A DNA stretch of 64,000 nt from NCBI RefSeq assembly GCF_003265305.2, contig NZ_CP033459.1:2666001-2730000 (forward strand). Reading direction: 5' to 3'. Position numbers and translations under genes: made by a program. How positions within the stretch are numbered: the stretch's first letter is position 1; each line of letters starts with the position of its first letter. The notes beneath the pieces were generated by a model. That model had not been told where the DNA came from. It saw only the letters and a list, made by a program, of their open reading frames with translations, and searched no databases. Positions 15,246-23,428 of the stretch are shown here, in pieces. The stretch comes from Pseudoprevotella muciniphila (GTDB lineage Bacteria > Bacteroidota > Bacteroidia > Bacteroidales > Bacteroidaceae).

Positions 15246-16043
15246 TCAGAATAGCAGCGAGTCGGTTTGAGATGGGTTATCTGTTTCGTCTTCTTTAAAT
15301 TGTTTTGTGTCAAATGAAAATAGGTCAGGGCGTCGGTTGGGCGTAGGCTCCTCGCTCTTTCCCTCGTTTTGTAAATATCCCGACGATATCATCTTTCTGT
15401 AGAAATTGCGCCGGTCGTAGTTCTCGCCCTTGATGGCTTCATACACCTGTTGCAGTTCGCTGATGCTGAATTTTTCGTTGAGCAGGTTGAATGCTATCGG
15501 CTCTATCCGCATGCGTTCCTTGAGATGATTGCGTGCTGCCTTTACGATTTCTTCGTGGTCGAATGCAAGAGGCGGCAATTCATCCTCCTTGAACCATTGA
15601 GCCTTCTTTGCATCGGAACCGCCAATGACTTCAAAATCCGACTTGCGCACAAGTGCCACGAATCCAACTGTGACTACACGACATCTGGGATCGCGGTCTA
15701 TCGCGCTGAACACCCCGAATTGCTCCTTATAGACGTCGCGAACTTTCGTTTCTTCCCAGAGCTCGCGTTCTGCACATTCTTCAATAGTCTCGTTGGGGTT
15801 CATAAAACCGCCGGGAAGTGCCCACATGCCTTTGAAGGCTTCTATGCCACGTTCGATGAGTAGAATGTGCAAATCCTTACCGTCGAAGCCGAATACTACA
15901 CAATCGGCCGTAAGCGAACATTTAGGAAATCTATATTCCAGCCTGACTTGTTGCTGACCGTCGTAATTAAAGTAGTGGCTGTTGTAATAACGACCTTCTT
16001 CCTCTTTTTCGGGCTTGATTTTATCTAATGGGAATAATGACAT
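15246..16043 (-). CDS. NUDIX-domain transcriptional regulator with C-terminal winged helix (NrtR/AraR-like)
   Basis: A 265-residue protein. The NUDIX domain covers about 42-160 with a box at 79-101 that keeps the metal-binding glutamates (RELWEET) but has lysine (K100) where the consensus has glycine. Residues ~165-235 (EPIAFNLLNEKFSISELQQVYEAI, YDRRNFYRKMISSGYL) are the winged helix of the NrtR group. In this group the NUDIX fold is usually the sensor for ADP-ribose, sugars or similar ligands rather than a housekeeping hydrolase. The last ~40 residues are a polar tail. The promoter is complete (16097-16066), and TGTTAA repeats lie just upstream. The regulated genes are unknown. Confidence 0.82.
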   Translation of the reverse strand: MSLFPLDKIKPEKEEEGRYYNSHYFNYDGQQQVRLEYRFPKCSLTADCVVFGFDGKDLHILLIERGIEAFKGMWALPGGFMNPNETIEECAERELWEETKVRDVYKEQFGVFSAIDRDPRCRVVTVGFVALVRKSDFEVIGGSDAKKAQWFKEDELPPLAFDHEEIVKAARNHLKERMRIEPIAFNLLNEKFSISELQQVYEAIKGENYDRRNFYRKMISSGYLQNEGKSEEPTPNRRPDLFSFDTKQFKEDETDNPSQTDSLLF

Positions 16044-16053
16044 AGAGCTATGT
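16040..16053. promoter_or_regulatory. Inverted repeat over the NUDIX regulator start codon
   Basis: ACATAG-AG-CTATGT: perfect 6-bp arms that include the start codon (CAT at 16041-16043 on the plus strand). It could be an operator or a translation-blocking hairpin. It is short enough to be chance. Confidence 0.3.
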
Positions 16054-16065
16054 GTTATTTTGACA

Positions 16066-16140
16066 CAAAATTAAAATTCGCATATTTTACATGCAAATAA
16101 ACCAACAAATAATTTACTAAATTTAACAATATTTAACAAT
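16066..16140 (-). promoter_or_regulatory. NUDIX regulator promoter with upstream 10-bp tandem repeat
   Basis: On the minus strand: TTTG (16097-16094), 20 bp, TAATTTTG (16073-16066). Upstream the decamer ATTTAACAAT occurs twice in exact tandem (16121-16130, 16131-16140), giving two TGTTAA words 10 bp apart on the gene's strand. The nearer word ends 25 bp before the -33 element. The promoter of the FAS1/Sus operon has the same kind of array at nearly the same distance. Confidence 0.55.
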
Positions 16141-16168
16141 CCTTTGTGTCTTTTGTACTCAAAGAGAC

Positions 16169-16921
16169 CTATTTCGTACATTTCCGGTTCCAAATATCCC
16201 ACGCAGCCAGCGCTTGCAGGTGAAGCATATCGAGTCCGTTTTTCGTGGTAGAACCTTGTGCTTTTCCGCGTTGCAGGAACTGTGTCTCCAGCGGATTGTA
16301 AACGAGGTCGTAGAGCAAGTGTTTCTCATTAAGGAGGTTGTATGGTATGGCAGGTGCCTCGTCAGTGTGAGGGTGCATACCCACGGGGCTGCAGTTCGCT
16401 ATGACCGTATATTCCTGCATGACTTCCGGTGTTATGTCGGCGTATGTGATTCTGCCTGCTGATGCGCTGCGACTGACATAGAGCGTGTCAATGCCCAGTT
16501 TGTGCAACCCGAACGTGACGGCTTTCGACGCACCGCCCGTGCCGAGGACGAGTGCCTTGCGGTGGTGGGGCAGGAGGAGTGGGCGAATGGACTCGGTAAA
16601 TCCAATGACGTCGGTGTTATGCCCCTCGAGAAAAGTTTTCCCGGACTCCTTTATAATACGAATGACATTCACGGCTCCAATCTCCATGGCATCGTCGCTC
16701 ATGGCGTCCAACATTGGAATGACGGCCTGCTTGTGGGGAATCGTTACGTTGAGGCCGCGAAGATTTTCGTGTTTTTTGACTATCCGGAGAACTTCCTGCG
16801 CGTTCTCTATCTCGAAATTCCTGTATTGGGCATCAAGCCCTTCTTTGCTGAATTTTTCTGTGAAAAACCTGGCGGAGAAGGAATGGCCGAGGGGGAAACC
16901 GATAAGTCCGTATAAGTCCAT
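16169..16921 (-). CDS. aroE: Shikimate dehydrogenase
   Basis: A 250-residue enzyme reducing 3-dehydroshikimate to shikimate with NADPH in the aromatic pathway. Family marks are the substrate serines in LGHSFSARFF, the catalytic lysine in NVTIPHKQ, the partner aspartate in HNTDVIGF, the dinucleotide loop GTGGASKAV, and the late QGSTTKNGLDML segment. The length is slightly short (typical ~270) but nothing essential is missing. It starts 12 bp after the menG stop and is probably cotranscribed with it. Plus-strand open frames across it are shadows. Confidence 0.95.
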   Translation of the reverse strand: MDLYGLIGFPLGHSFSARFFTEKFSKEGLDAQYRNFEIENAQEVLRIVKKHENLRGLNVTIPHKQAVIPMLDAMSDDAMEIGAVNVIRIIKESGKTFLEGHNTDVIGFTESIRPLLLPHHRKALVLGTGGASKAVTFGLHKLGIDTLYVSRSASAGRITYADITPEVMQEYTVIANCSPVGMHPHTDEAPAIPYNLLNEKHLLYDLVYNPLETQFLQRGKAQGSTTKNGLDMLHLQALAAWDIWNRKCTK

Positions 16922-16933
16922 TATTCTTATGAT

Positions 16934-17671
16934 TTATTTTGTTGCACAATAGAGCGTGCTGAGTCCGAAGGTGAAACGCTTGAATGTAACATCCTGATAG
17001 CCTGCGTTGGTCAGGATTTCTTTCATTTTTTCGCCTTGCGGAAAGGCTTCCATAGTGGCAGGAAGGTATTTGTAAGCGCGTTTGTCTTTTGAAAACAGAC
17101 GGCCTACGGCGGGCATGAACAGGTGGGAATAACACCAGAACAACTGTTTCATGGGGAATTTTCGTGGGGCTGTAAGTTCAATGATGACGAGTCGCCCGCC
17201 CGGCTTCATCACGCGGCGCATTTCGCGCAACCCTTTGTCGAGGTCGGGGAAGTTTCTTACGCCGTATGCCACCATAACGGCATCAAACTCATCGTCTGCC
17301 AGCGAAAGGCTCATACAGTCGTCCTTCTGAAATGTAACGATGTTTTCCAGACCGGCTTTCTTCACTTTCTTACGACCAACATTGAGCATACCTTCTGAAA
17401 TGTCTGTACCTAAAAGTCGTTCAGGCGAGAGTTGTTTGGCGGCTAATATGGCGAAATCGCCTGTACCTGTAGCCACATCGAGAATCTGCTTAGGATGAAA
17501 GGGCTCGAGCGATTTTATGGCAGCCTTGCGCCATCGCTTGTCTATTCCGAAAGAGAGCAAATGGTTCAACAAGTCGTAGCTATGCGAGATGTTGTCGAAC
17601 ATCTGTTCTACCTGTCCGCCCTTTTCACCTGCAGCATCGTAAGGCTTTATATGTTCTTGCTTATACGACAT
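16934..17671 (-). CDS. menG: Demethylmenaquinone methyltransferase
   Basis: A 245-residue SAM-dependent methyltransferase (UbiE/MenG group) that adds the final methyl group of menaquinone. Visible features are the N-terminal [24 protein letters not shown] signature in parts, the SAM loop [19 protein letters not shown], and [13 protein letters not shown]. Bacteroidales use menaquinone and not ubiquinone, so MenG is the likely role. The ATG at 17671 (MSYKQ) is preferred to a TTG six bases upstream. A -7 TATCTTTG lies at 17707-17700. It leads a two-gene unit with aroE. Confidence 0.92.
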   Translation of the reverse strand: MSYKQEHIKPYDAAGEKGGQVEQMFDNISHSYDLLNHLLSFGIDKRWRKAAIKSLEPFHPKQILDVATGTGDFAILAAKQLSPERLLGTDISEGMLNVGRKKVKKAGLENIVTFQKDDCMSLSLADDEFDAVMVAYGVRNFPDLDKGLREMRRVMKPGGRLVIIELTAPRKFPMKQLFWCYSHLFMPAVGRLFSKDKRAYKYLPATMEAFPQGEKMKEILTNAGYQDVTFKRFTFGLSTLYCATK

Positions 17672-17699
17672 AATCAATGCTCGTTCTTTACCGATACTG

Positions 17700-17707
17700 C
17701 AAAGATA
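17700..17707 (-). promoter_or_regulatory. menG-aroE promoter -7 element
   Basis: TATCTTTG on the minus strand, 28 bp before the ATG at 17671. No clean TTTG at the -33 position. Confidence 0.5.
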
Positions 17708-17768
17708 ACATATTTTTCAGACAGGTAAACAATGAAAACATTATTGTATAACAAATGAATACAAATAT

Positions 17769-17799
17769 TTTGCAGGTTAAAGATTTTCGGTTAATTTTG
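17769..17799 (+). promoter_or_regulatory. nagB promoter
   Basis: TTTG (17769-17772), 19 bp, TAATTTTG (17792-17799), followed by a ~55-nt leader to the ATG at 17859. Confidence 0.7.
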
Positions 17800-17858
17800 C
17801 ATATCCTCAACAAGACTATTCCTTAATCAGATAATATAACTAAAAAATAACAGATATT

Positions 17859-18650
17859 ATGAGAGTAATCATTGAGCCCGATTATGCAAGATTGTCGAAA
17901 TGGGCTGCCGACTATGTAATCAACAAGATTAACGCTGCCAATCCCACAGCAGAAAAACCTTTCGTTTTGGGTTTGCCGACAGGTTCTTCACCCATCGGTA
18001 TGTACAAGGAACTGGTAAAGGCAAACAAAGAAGGGCGCGTGTCATTCAAGCATGTCCTGACGTTCAATATGGACGAATATGTAGGTCTGCCTGAAGAACA
18101 TCCCGAAAGTTACCACAGTTTCATGGCAACGAACCTCTTCAACCACATCGATTGCCCTAAGGAGAATATCCATATCCTCAATGGCAACGCACCCGACCTT
18201 GAAGCAGAATGTGAGCACTACGAAAAGATGATAGAAGAGGCTGGAGGCATCGACCTCTTCATCGGTGGTATCGGTCCCGACGGACACATTGCATTCAACG
18301 AACCCGGTTCATCTTTGACCAGTCGCACACGTCAAAAGACACTTACCACTGATACACGTATTGCCAACAGCCGTTTCTTCGGAGGCGATCCGAATAATGT
18401 GCCGGCACACGCACTAACGGTAGGTGTGGGCACCGTGATGTCTGCAAAAGAAGTGCTTATCCTCTGCAATGGTCATAACAAAGCCCGTGCGCTGCAAGCA
18501 GCAGTGGAAGGTCCCGTAACGCAGATGTGGACCATCAGCGTGCTTCAGATGCACCGCCATGGCATCATCGTATGCGATGAACCTGCATGCGAAGAACTCA
18601 AGCACGGCACATACAACTATTTCAAAGATATCGAGAAGGACCAGTTGTAA
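17859..18650 (+). CDS. nagB: Glucosamine-6-phosphate deaminase
   Basis: A 263-residue cytoplasmic enzyme converting glucosamine-6-phosphate to fructose-6-phosphate and ammonia. Family marks: [15 protein letters not shown] (phosphate loop), FNMDEYVGL with the catalytic aspartate, [17 protein letters not shown], the SRTRQKTL segment and the late TVGVGTVM. Length and start are standard. It is monocistronic with its own promoter and a strong terminator. With the NahK-like kinase and sialidase in the window it fits use of host amino sugars, though it is not in one operon with them. Confidence 0.97.
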   Translation: MRVIIEPDYARLSKWAADYVINKINAANPTAEKPFVLGLPTGSSPIGMYKELVKANKEGRVSFKHVLTFNMDEYVGLPEEHPESYHSFMATNLFNHIDCPKENIHILNGNAPDLEAECEHYEKMIEEAGGIDLFIGGIGPDGHIAFNEPGSSLTSRTRQKTLTTDTRIANSRFFGGDPNNVPAHALTVGVGTVMSAKEVLILCNGHNKARALQAAVEGPVTQMWTISVLQMHRHGIIVCDEPACEELKHGTYNYFKDIEKDQL

Positions 18651-18675
18651 TCATCCTGCCATCTACCACACAAAG

Positions 18676-18718
18676 ACAACACCGAAGCATAGCGCTCGGT
18701 GTTGTTTTTGCTTTTTTT
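18676..18718 (+). terminator. nagB terminator
   Basis: ACAACACCGA (18676-18685) and TCGGTGTTGT (18696-18705): a perfect 10-bp stem followed by a long T-run (GTTTTTGCTTTTTTT). It lies between nagB and the converging nadE. Confidence 0.9.
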
Positions 18719-18735
18719 ATAAGCCTATTGTCAGT

Positions 18736-20700
18736 CTATGCCAACGATGCCTCTATTTCCTCGCATTCATCTATCCACGCAGACGACTGTGCGTCGCTGG
18801 GCATTCGCCAATCACCGCGTGGGCTTAGCGCACAGGAACCCACTTTGGGTCCATCGGGCATGCAACTGCGTTTGTACTGTTGAGCGAAGAATCGGCGGAA
18901 GAAAGTGGTCATCCATTTGCAAATGGTCTCGCTGTCGTACAGGCTGACGCGTTGGTCTTTACCATTGAAGGCCTGTTTGGCAAGATAGAAAATCTTCTTC
19001 GGGCGGAAACCGTTGCGCAACGTGTGATAGAGGAAGAAATCGTGCAACTCGTAAGGACCTACCAAATCTTCTGTCTTTTGAACAATGTTTCCGTCTTCGT
19101 CTGCAGGGATAAGTTCCGGACTGACGGGGGTGTCAACGATATCGAGCAACGTGGCTCGTGATACATCGTCTGCATGAGTTTCAGCAAACCAGCGCACAAG
19201 GTGCCTTACAAGTGTCTTGGGCACGGAAGAATTTACGCCGTACATGCTCATCTGGTCGCCATTGTAAGTTGCCCAACCGAGCGCCAATTCGCTTAAGTCG
19301 CCCGTTCCCACGACAAAGCCGTTCAGTTTGTTCGCCATATCCATGAGAATCTGTGTGCGCTCGCGCGCCTGACTGTTCTCATAGGTTACATCGTGATTGT
19401 CGGGATTGACGTTGATGTCCCTGAAGTGTTGCAGGCATGCTTCTTTGATGCTGATTTCGTGCATGGTGATGCCCAACTGCTGCATGAGGTTCACAGCGTT
19501 GGTGTATGTGCGGTCGGTTGTACCGAAACCGGGCATAGTGATACCGACAATGCCATGGCGGTCTTTGTGTAACTTGTCGAAGGCTGAGACGCATACCAGC
19601 AATGCCAATGTAGAGTCGAGCCCGCCACTGATGCCGACGACAACGGTTTTTGCTTTAGTGTGTGTTATGCGGCGTGCAAGTGCCATCGACTGAATGTTGA
19701 TGATGTCTTCGCAGCGCTTGTTGAGCCTGCTGTCGGACGGCACAAAAGGCAATGGGTCGATGGTGCGCGAAAGCACAAAGTTCGTTGATGTGTAGTCGTC
19801 CAGTTCAAGTTCTATGCGGCGGTAGCGTTCAGTGTTGTTAGCACGATTGAAAGGGAAGTCGGTGTTCACACGCCGTGATGCACGCATGGCTGCAACGTCG
19901 ATCTCTCCGATAACCAACTGCTCGTTCATGCAGAAACGCTCGCCCTCTGCCATCATCTTACCGTTCTCTGCGATGTATGCCAAGCCGCCGAAGACAACGT
20001 CCTGTGTGCTCTCGCCATAGCCGGCACCGGCATAAATGTATCCCGAGATGCAGCGCGCGCTTTGGCTGAGGATAAGTGAGCGTAGATAGGCATTCTTGCT
20101 GACTACTTCGTTGCTTGCGCTGAGATTGAACACCATTTCTGCGCCTTGAAGTGTGAGATATGAACTTGGAGGAATCTGAGTCCAGAGGTCTTCGCAGATT
20201 TCTACACCAAAACTGCAATGCGACATCTCGAAAATCAGGTCTATGCCGAATGGGACAGTCTGACCGCAGAAGTTTACTGTCATGCCACGAGGAATTTCTA
20301 GACCGGAAGTAAACCAGCGTTCTTCGTAGAATTCTTTGTAGTTAGGAATGTACGATTTAGGTACTATGCCGGCTATTTTCCCTTTTTGAATAATGGCGGC
20401 ACAGTTGTATAAAACGCCTTCATGGCTAAAGGGCAACCCAACAATCATTACTATAGAAAACGAACGGGAGAACTCCATAAGACTCAAAAGCCCAGTCTCA
20501 GCATTTTCAAGGAGAAGTTGCTGTTGGAACAAGTCCTGGCAAGAGTACCCTGTAAGACATAGTTCTGGAAAACATACTATTTCTACGCCTTGCGCAGCCG
20601 CCTGGGCCGTCATGTTTTCTATGGCGTTGATGTTGCGCTTGCAGTCGGCAAGACGCACCTCCGGTACTGCTGCTGCAACTTTAATGAAACCATTGTACAT
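18736..20700 (-). CDS. nadE: Glutamine-hydrolysing NAD+ synthase
   Basis: A 654-residue two-domain enzyme. Residues 1-270 are the nitrilase-like glutaminase with the Glu-Lys-Cys triad (FPELCLTGY; KSYIPNYKEFYE; FGVEICEDLW). Residues ~300-640 are the synthetase with the PP-loop GISGGLDSTLAL and GTGDLSELALGWATYNGD. It amidates deamido-NAD using glutamine. The length is that of the long bacterial NadE form. It starts 35 bp after the lipid kinase gene and may share its transcript; no TAnnTTTG element is seen in the gap. Confidence 0.96.
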   Translation of the reverse strand: MYNGFIKVAAAVPEVRLADCKRNINAIENMTAQAAAQGVEIVCFPELCLTGYSCQDLFQQQLLLENAETGLLSLMEFSRSFSIVMIVGLPFSHEGVLYNCAAIIQKGKIAGIVPKSYIPNYKEFYEERWFTSGLEIPRGMTVNFCGQTVPFGIDLIFEMSHCSFGVEICEDLWTQIPPSSYLTLQGAEMVFNLSASNEVVSKNAYLRSLILSQSARCISGYIYAGAGYGESTQDVVFGGLAYIAENGKMMAEGERFCMNEQLVIGEIDVAAMRASRRVNTDFPFNRANNTERYRRIELELDDYTSTNFVLSRTIDPLPFVPSDSRLNKRCEDIINIQSMALARRITHTKAKTVVVGISGGLDSTLALLVCVSAFDKLHKDRHGIVGITMPGFGTTDRTYTNAVNLMQQLGITMHEISIKEACLQHFRDINVNPDNHDVTYENSQARERTQILMDMANKLNGFVVGTGDLSELALGWATYNGDQMSMYGVNSSVPKTLVRHLVRWFAETHADDVSRATLLDIVDTPVSPELIPADEDGNIVQKTEDLVGPYELHDFFLYHTLRNGFRPKKIFYLAKQAFNGKDQRVSLYDSETICKWMTTFFRRFFAQQYKRSCMPDGPKVGSCALSPRGDWRMPSDAQSSAWIDECEEIEASLA

Positions 20701-20735
20701 AGTATATCTTGTTTATAGGTGTTTTATAGTCAAGT

Positions 20736-21692
20736 TTATTTGTCAAAATCTTTTTTCAGTCGCACAGTCCTCAGCAGGTTTTTTACTCGTCGGTAGGGGC
20801 TATGTGCTTCCGGGTTTACCACGATGTTCAATGCCTTTGGCACAATCTCTATCTCTATTTGTTTGCCGCCTTTATATGGGTCGCCGTCGCAATGATAAGG
20901 CCCTTCCTGGTCGCGAGTAATCAAAATCTTTCGGGTCTTGAAGGTCTTAACCTTGCTGTTTCTTGGCAATGTCTTGCTGAACATTCCGATAACGATGCCC
21001 GGCGCGCCGATTACACCGAACGGGCTTATCATCGTTACATCCATCAGACCGTCTTTCATAGAGGCATGGGGCGCGATATAGCAGTTGTTGCCGTATTGTG
21101 AGGCGTTGGCACAGGTGATTACATATGCCTTATAACGCAATTTTGTTTCTTCGTCCTCTATCACGTAAAGTTCAGGCTTGTATCTCAAACCTTCTTTCAG
21201 CATGATCTCAGCGTAAGAAATAGGTCCTCGTTTACCGTGGTTGGCAAATTTTTCGCTAATAAATGCATCAAAGCCTACGCCACATGTGCAGAAGAAAGGA
21301 CGTCCGTCGCAAAGACCATAGTCCAAGCGGTGGATTTCGCACGTGTTGATGATATGTAGGGCGGAGTTGACGGACAAGGGTATGTGCAGATGTCGCGCCA
21401 GGCCGTTGCCGGAGCCGCAAGGAATGATACCGAGCGAAGTGTCGGTATGAACAAGCGAACGAGCCACTTCGTTGATGGTGCCATCGCCACCTACGGCAAC
21501 CACGATGTCCGCACCCTCACCTACAGCATCAGCCGCGAGTTGCGTGGCATGTCCAGCATATTCCGTGAAACGGATTGATGGGTCGAAAAGTCCTTTGTCT
21601 GTTTTCGTCTCAATCTTTTCCACAATACGCTTCTTGCGTGTTGTGCCGGATGTGGGGTTGACGATGAAAATTATTTTTTTCCGCTCGTTCAT
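20736..21692 (-). CDS. Diacylglycerol/sphingosine kinase-family lipid kinase
   Basis: From ATG 21692 this is a 318-residue protein of the YegS/DAGK catalytic family: KIIFIVNPTSGT at the start, the nucleotide loop VAVGGDGTINEVARSL, IPCGSGNGLARHL, and a C-terminal beta domain with YHCDGDPY. Such enzymes phosphorylate diacylglycerol or long-chain bases. It lies divergently from a serine palmitoyltransferase gene, which makes a sphingolipid substrate attractive (inference). A longer frame to 21785 is rejected: the -7 element TATTTTTG (21704-21697) sits inside it, and homologues begin at the KKIIFIVNP strand. Confidence 0.88.
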   Translation of the reverse strand: MNERKKIIFIVNPTSGTTRKKRIVEKIETKTDKGLFDPSIRFTEYAGHATQLAADAVGEGADIVVAVGGDGTINEVARSLVHTDTSLGIIPCGSGNGLARHLHIPLSVNSALHIINTCEIHRLDYGLCDGRPFFCTCGVGFDAFISEKFANHGKRGPISYAEIMLKEGLRYKPELYVIEDEETKLRYKAYVITCANASQYGNNCYIAPHASMKDGLMDVTMISPFGVIGAPGIVIGMFSKTLPRNSKVKTFKTRKILITRDQEGPYHCDGDPYKGGKQIEIEIVPKALNIVVNPEAHSPYRRVKNLLRTVRLKKDFDK

Positions 21693-21696
21693 AACG

Positions 21697-21704
21697 CAAA
21701 AATA
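21697..21704 (-). promoter_or_regulatory. Lipid kinase promoter -7 element, start codon four bases away
   Basis: TATTTTTG on the minus strand, followed by CGTT and the ATG at 21692. The transcript would be leaderless or nearly so. Confidence 0.5.
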
Positions 21705-21897
21705 CACATTTATCGCGATTTGCATAAAAAGGCTCAATAAAATCTTTCGAAACAGCATCCGAAACCCCTTCTGTTCATCTCTCAATATGTGTTTGCAGAA
21801 TTGTGGCGTGAACAGTGCGGAATTTTGTAGGTGAAAGACTTCTGATTTGCTATATAAGTGCCTGAATTAAAGCACATTGAAATAAAAAGATCTGCAA

Positions 21898-21958
21898 TTT
21901 TCAGTGTAAATTAACTGAAAACCGTTGCACACAAAGCGGTTTTTCGTGCTTTTTTTAA
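21898..21958 (+). terminator. Orphan double-hairpin/terminator between divergent lipid genes
   Basis: TTTTCAGT (21898-21905) pairs with ACTGAAAA (21914-21921). The last A residues overlap a second stem, AAAACCG with CGGTTTT, followed by TTTTTCGTGCTTTTTTT. The two stems exclude each other, like an antiterminator/terminator pair. It lies upstream of the only good serine palmitoyltransferase promoter, so it would belong to some other plus-strand transcript. A weak candidate start is GAATTTTG at 21820-21827. Confidence 0.35.
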
Positions 21959-21990
21959 GATTTTAAGTGAGATTTATGAACAAATCTGCG

Positions 21991-21998
21991 TATCTTTG
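21991..21998 (+). promoter_or_regulatory. Serine palmitoyltransferase promoter -7 element
   Basis: TATCTTTG, 87 bp before the ATG at 22086, implying an ~80-nt leader. The -33 word is not clear. Confidence 0.5.
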
Positions 21999-22085
21999 TG
22001 CCCAATTTGAAACAATGTTGCGCATTTAGTTATAAGAACGGCATATTTATATGTCATATAGCGCGATAAATGTAATCGAAATAAA

Positions 22086-23291
22086 ATGAATCTTCTACAA
22101 GAAAGATTGGCTAAGTACGACCTGCCTCAAAGAGTGAAGGCGGTTGATGCATACCCGTATTTCAGAGAAATAGACGGAAAACAAGGTACGGAAGTCGATA
22201 TGGGCGGACATAAAGTCCTCATGTTCGGTTCTAATGCCTATACAGGATTAACTGGTGACGAGCGCGTCATAGAAGCCGGCGTGAGAGCCTTGAGAAAATA
22301 TGGTTCAGGTTGTGCCGGTTCCAGATTTCTCAATGGAACGCTCGATATTCACGTACAGTTGGAGAAAGAACTGGCAGCGTTCATAGGAAAAGACGATGCT
22401 TTGTGTTTCAGCACAGGTTTTAGTGTTAATTCCGGCGTCATAGCCTGTCTTACAGGTAAGGATGACTACATCATCTGTGATGACCGCGACCATGCTTCAA
22501 TCGTAGATGGCAGAAGGCTGTCATTCTCGAAGCAACTCAAATACAAGCACAACGACATGGCAGACCTTGAGCGCAAACTGCAAAGTTGCCCAGATGACTG
22601 CGTGAAACTTATCGTTGTGGATGGTGTGTTCTCTATGGAGGGCGATTTGGCAAAACTGCCCGAAATTGTAGAACTCAAGAAAAAGTACAAGAATGTTTCC
22701 ATCATGGTTGATGAGGCACATAGTATTGGTGTGTTCGGAAAACAGGGCAGGGGAGTGTGCGACCATTTTGGGTTGGCTGACGAGGTGGACCTTATCATGG
22801 GTACATTCAGCAAGTCGCTTGCCTCTATCGGCGGATTTATTGCTGCTGACAACATTATCATCAACTATCTCCGTCATAATGCCAGAACATACATTTTCAG
22901 TGCCAGCGACACACCTGCAGCAACAGCGTCTGCTATGGAAGCCCTGCACATCATTCAACAGGAACCCGAGCGCATAGAGCGCCTGTGGGATATTACCCGT
23001 TATGCACTGAAGGAGTTCCGTAAAGCCGGCTTTGAAATAGGCGATACAGAAAGTCCTATCATTCCGCTCTATGTGCGCGATATGGAAAAGACTTTCTTCG
23101 CTACAAAGTACGCTTTTGATCACGGCATTTTTATCAATCCTGTTATCCCACCGGCATGTGCTCCGCAGGACACGCTCGTGAGAGTCGCCCTGATGGCAAC
23201 GCATACAAAAGAACAGGTGGATCGTGCAGTGAAAGAACTCAGTGAGGTGTTCAGACAACTCGAAATACCTCTCCATCCTGTGGAGGATTGA
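22086..23291 (+). CDS. spt: Serine palmitoyltransferase
   Basis: A 401-residue PLP enzyme of the alpha-oxoamine synthase family. Visible marks: SNAYTGLTGDERV, GSGCAGSRFLNGT, VDEAHSIGVFGKQGRG, and the PLP lysine K243 in GTFSKSLASIGGF. Relatives include KBL, BioF and HemA. The FGSNAYTGL start, the ASDTPAATASA segment and the Bacteroidales setting favour the sphingolipid enzyme that joins serine and an acyl-CoA into 3-ketosphinganine. A lipid kinase gene is divergent beside it. 2-amino-3-ketobutyrate CoA ligase is the main alternative. Confidence 0.85.
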   Translation: MNLLQERLAKYDLPQRVKAVDAYPYFREIDGKQGTEVDMGGHKVLMFGSNAYTGLTGDERVIEAGVRALRKYGSGCAGSRFLNGTLDIHVQLEKELAAFIGKDDALCFSTGFSVNSGVIACLTGKDDYIICDDRDHASIVDGRRLSFSKQLKYKHNDMADLERKLQSCPDDCVKLIVVDGVFSMEGDLAKLPEIVELKKKYKNVSIMVDEAHSIGVFGKQGRGVCDHFGLADEVDLIMGTFSKSLASIGGFIAADNIIINYLRHNARTYIFSASDTPAATASAMEALHIIQQEPERIERLWDITRYALKEFRKAGFEIGDTESPIIPLYVRDMEKTFFATKYAFDHGIFINPVIPPACAPQDTLVRVALMATHTKEQVDRAVKELSEVFRQLEIPLHPVED

Positions 23292-23330
23292 CAGGGAAGG
23301 CAAAGCAAATTTATTTATAACCCATATAAC

Positions 23331-23373
23331 AAAAAACAACTGCAAGTCTGTACGATTTGCAGTTGTTTTTTTG
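23331..23373 (+). terminator. Bidirectional terminator between spt and htrA
   Basis: AACAACTGCAA (23335-23345) and TTGCAGTTGTT (23357-23367) are perfect 11-bp arms, with an A-run before and a T-run after. It can end both converging transcripts. Confidence 0.88.
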
Positions 23374-23428
23374 CTATAGGGGTATTCTATAAATCAGAGT
23401 CCTGATTTTATTTAGTAACCGGTTTGGG

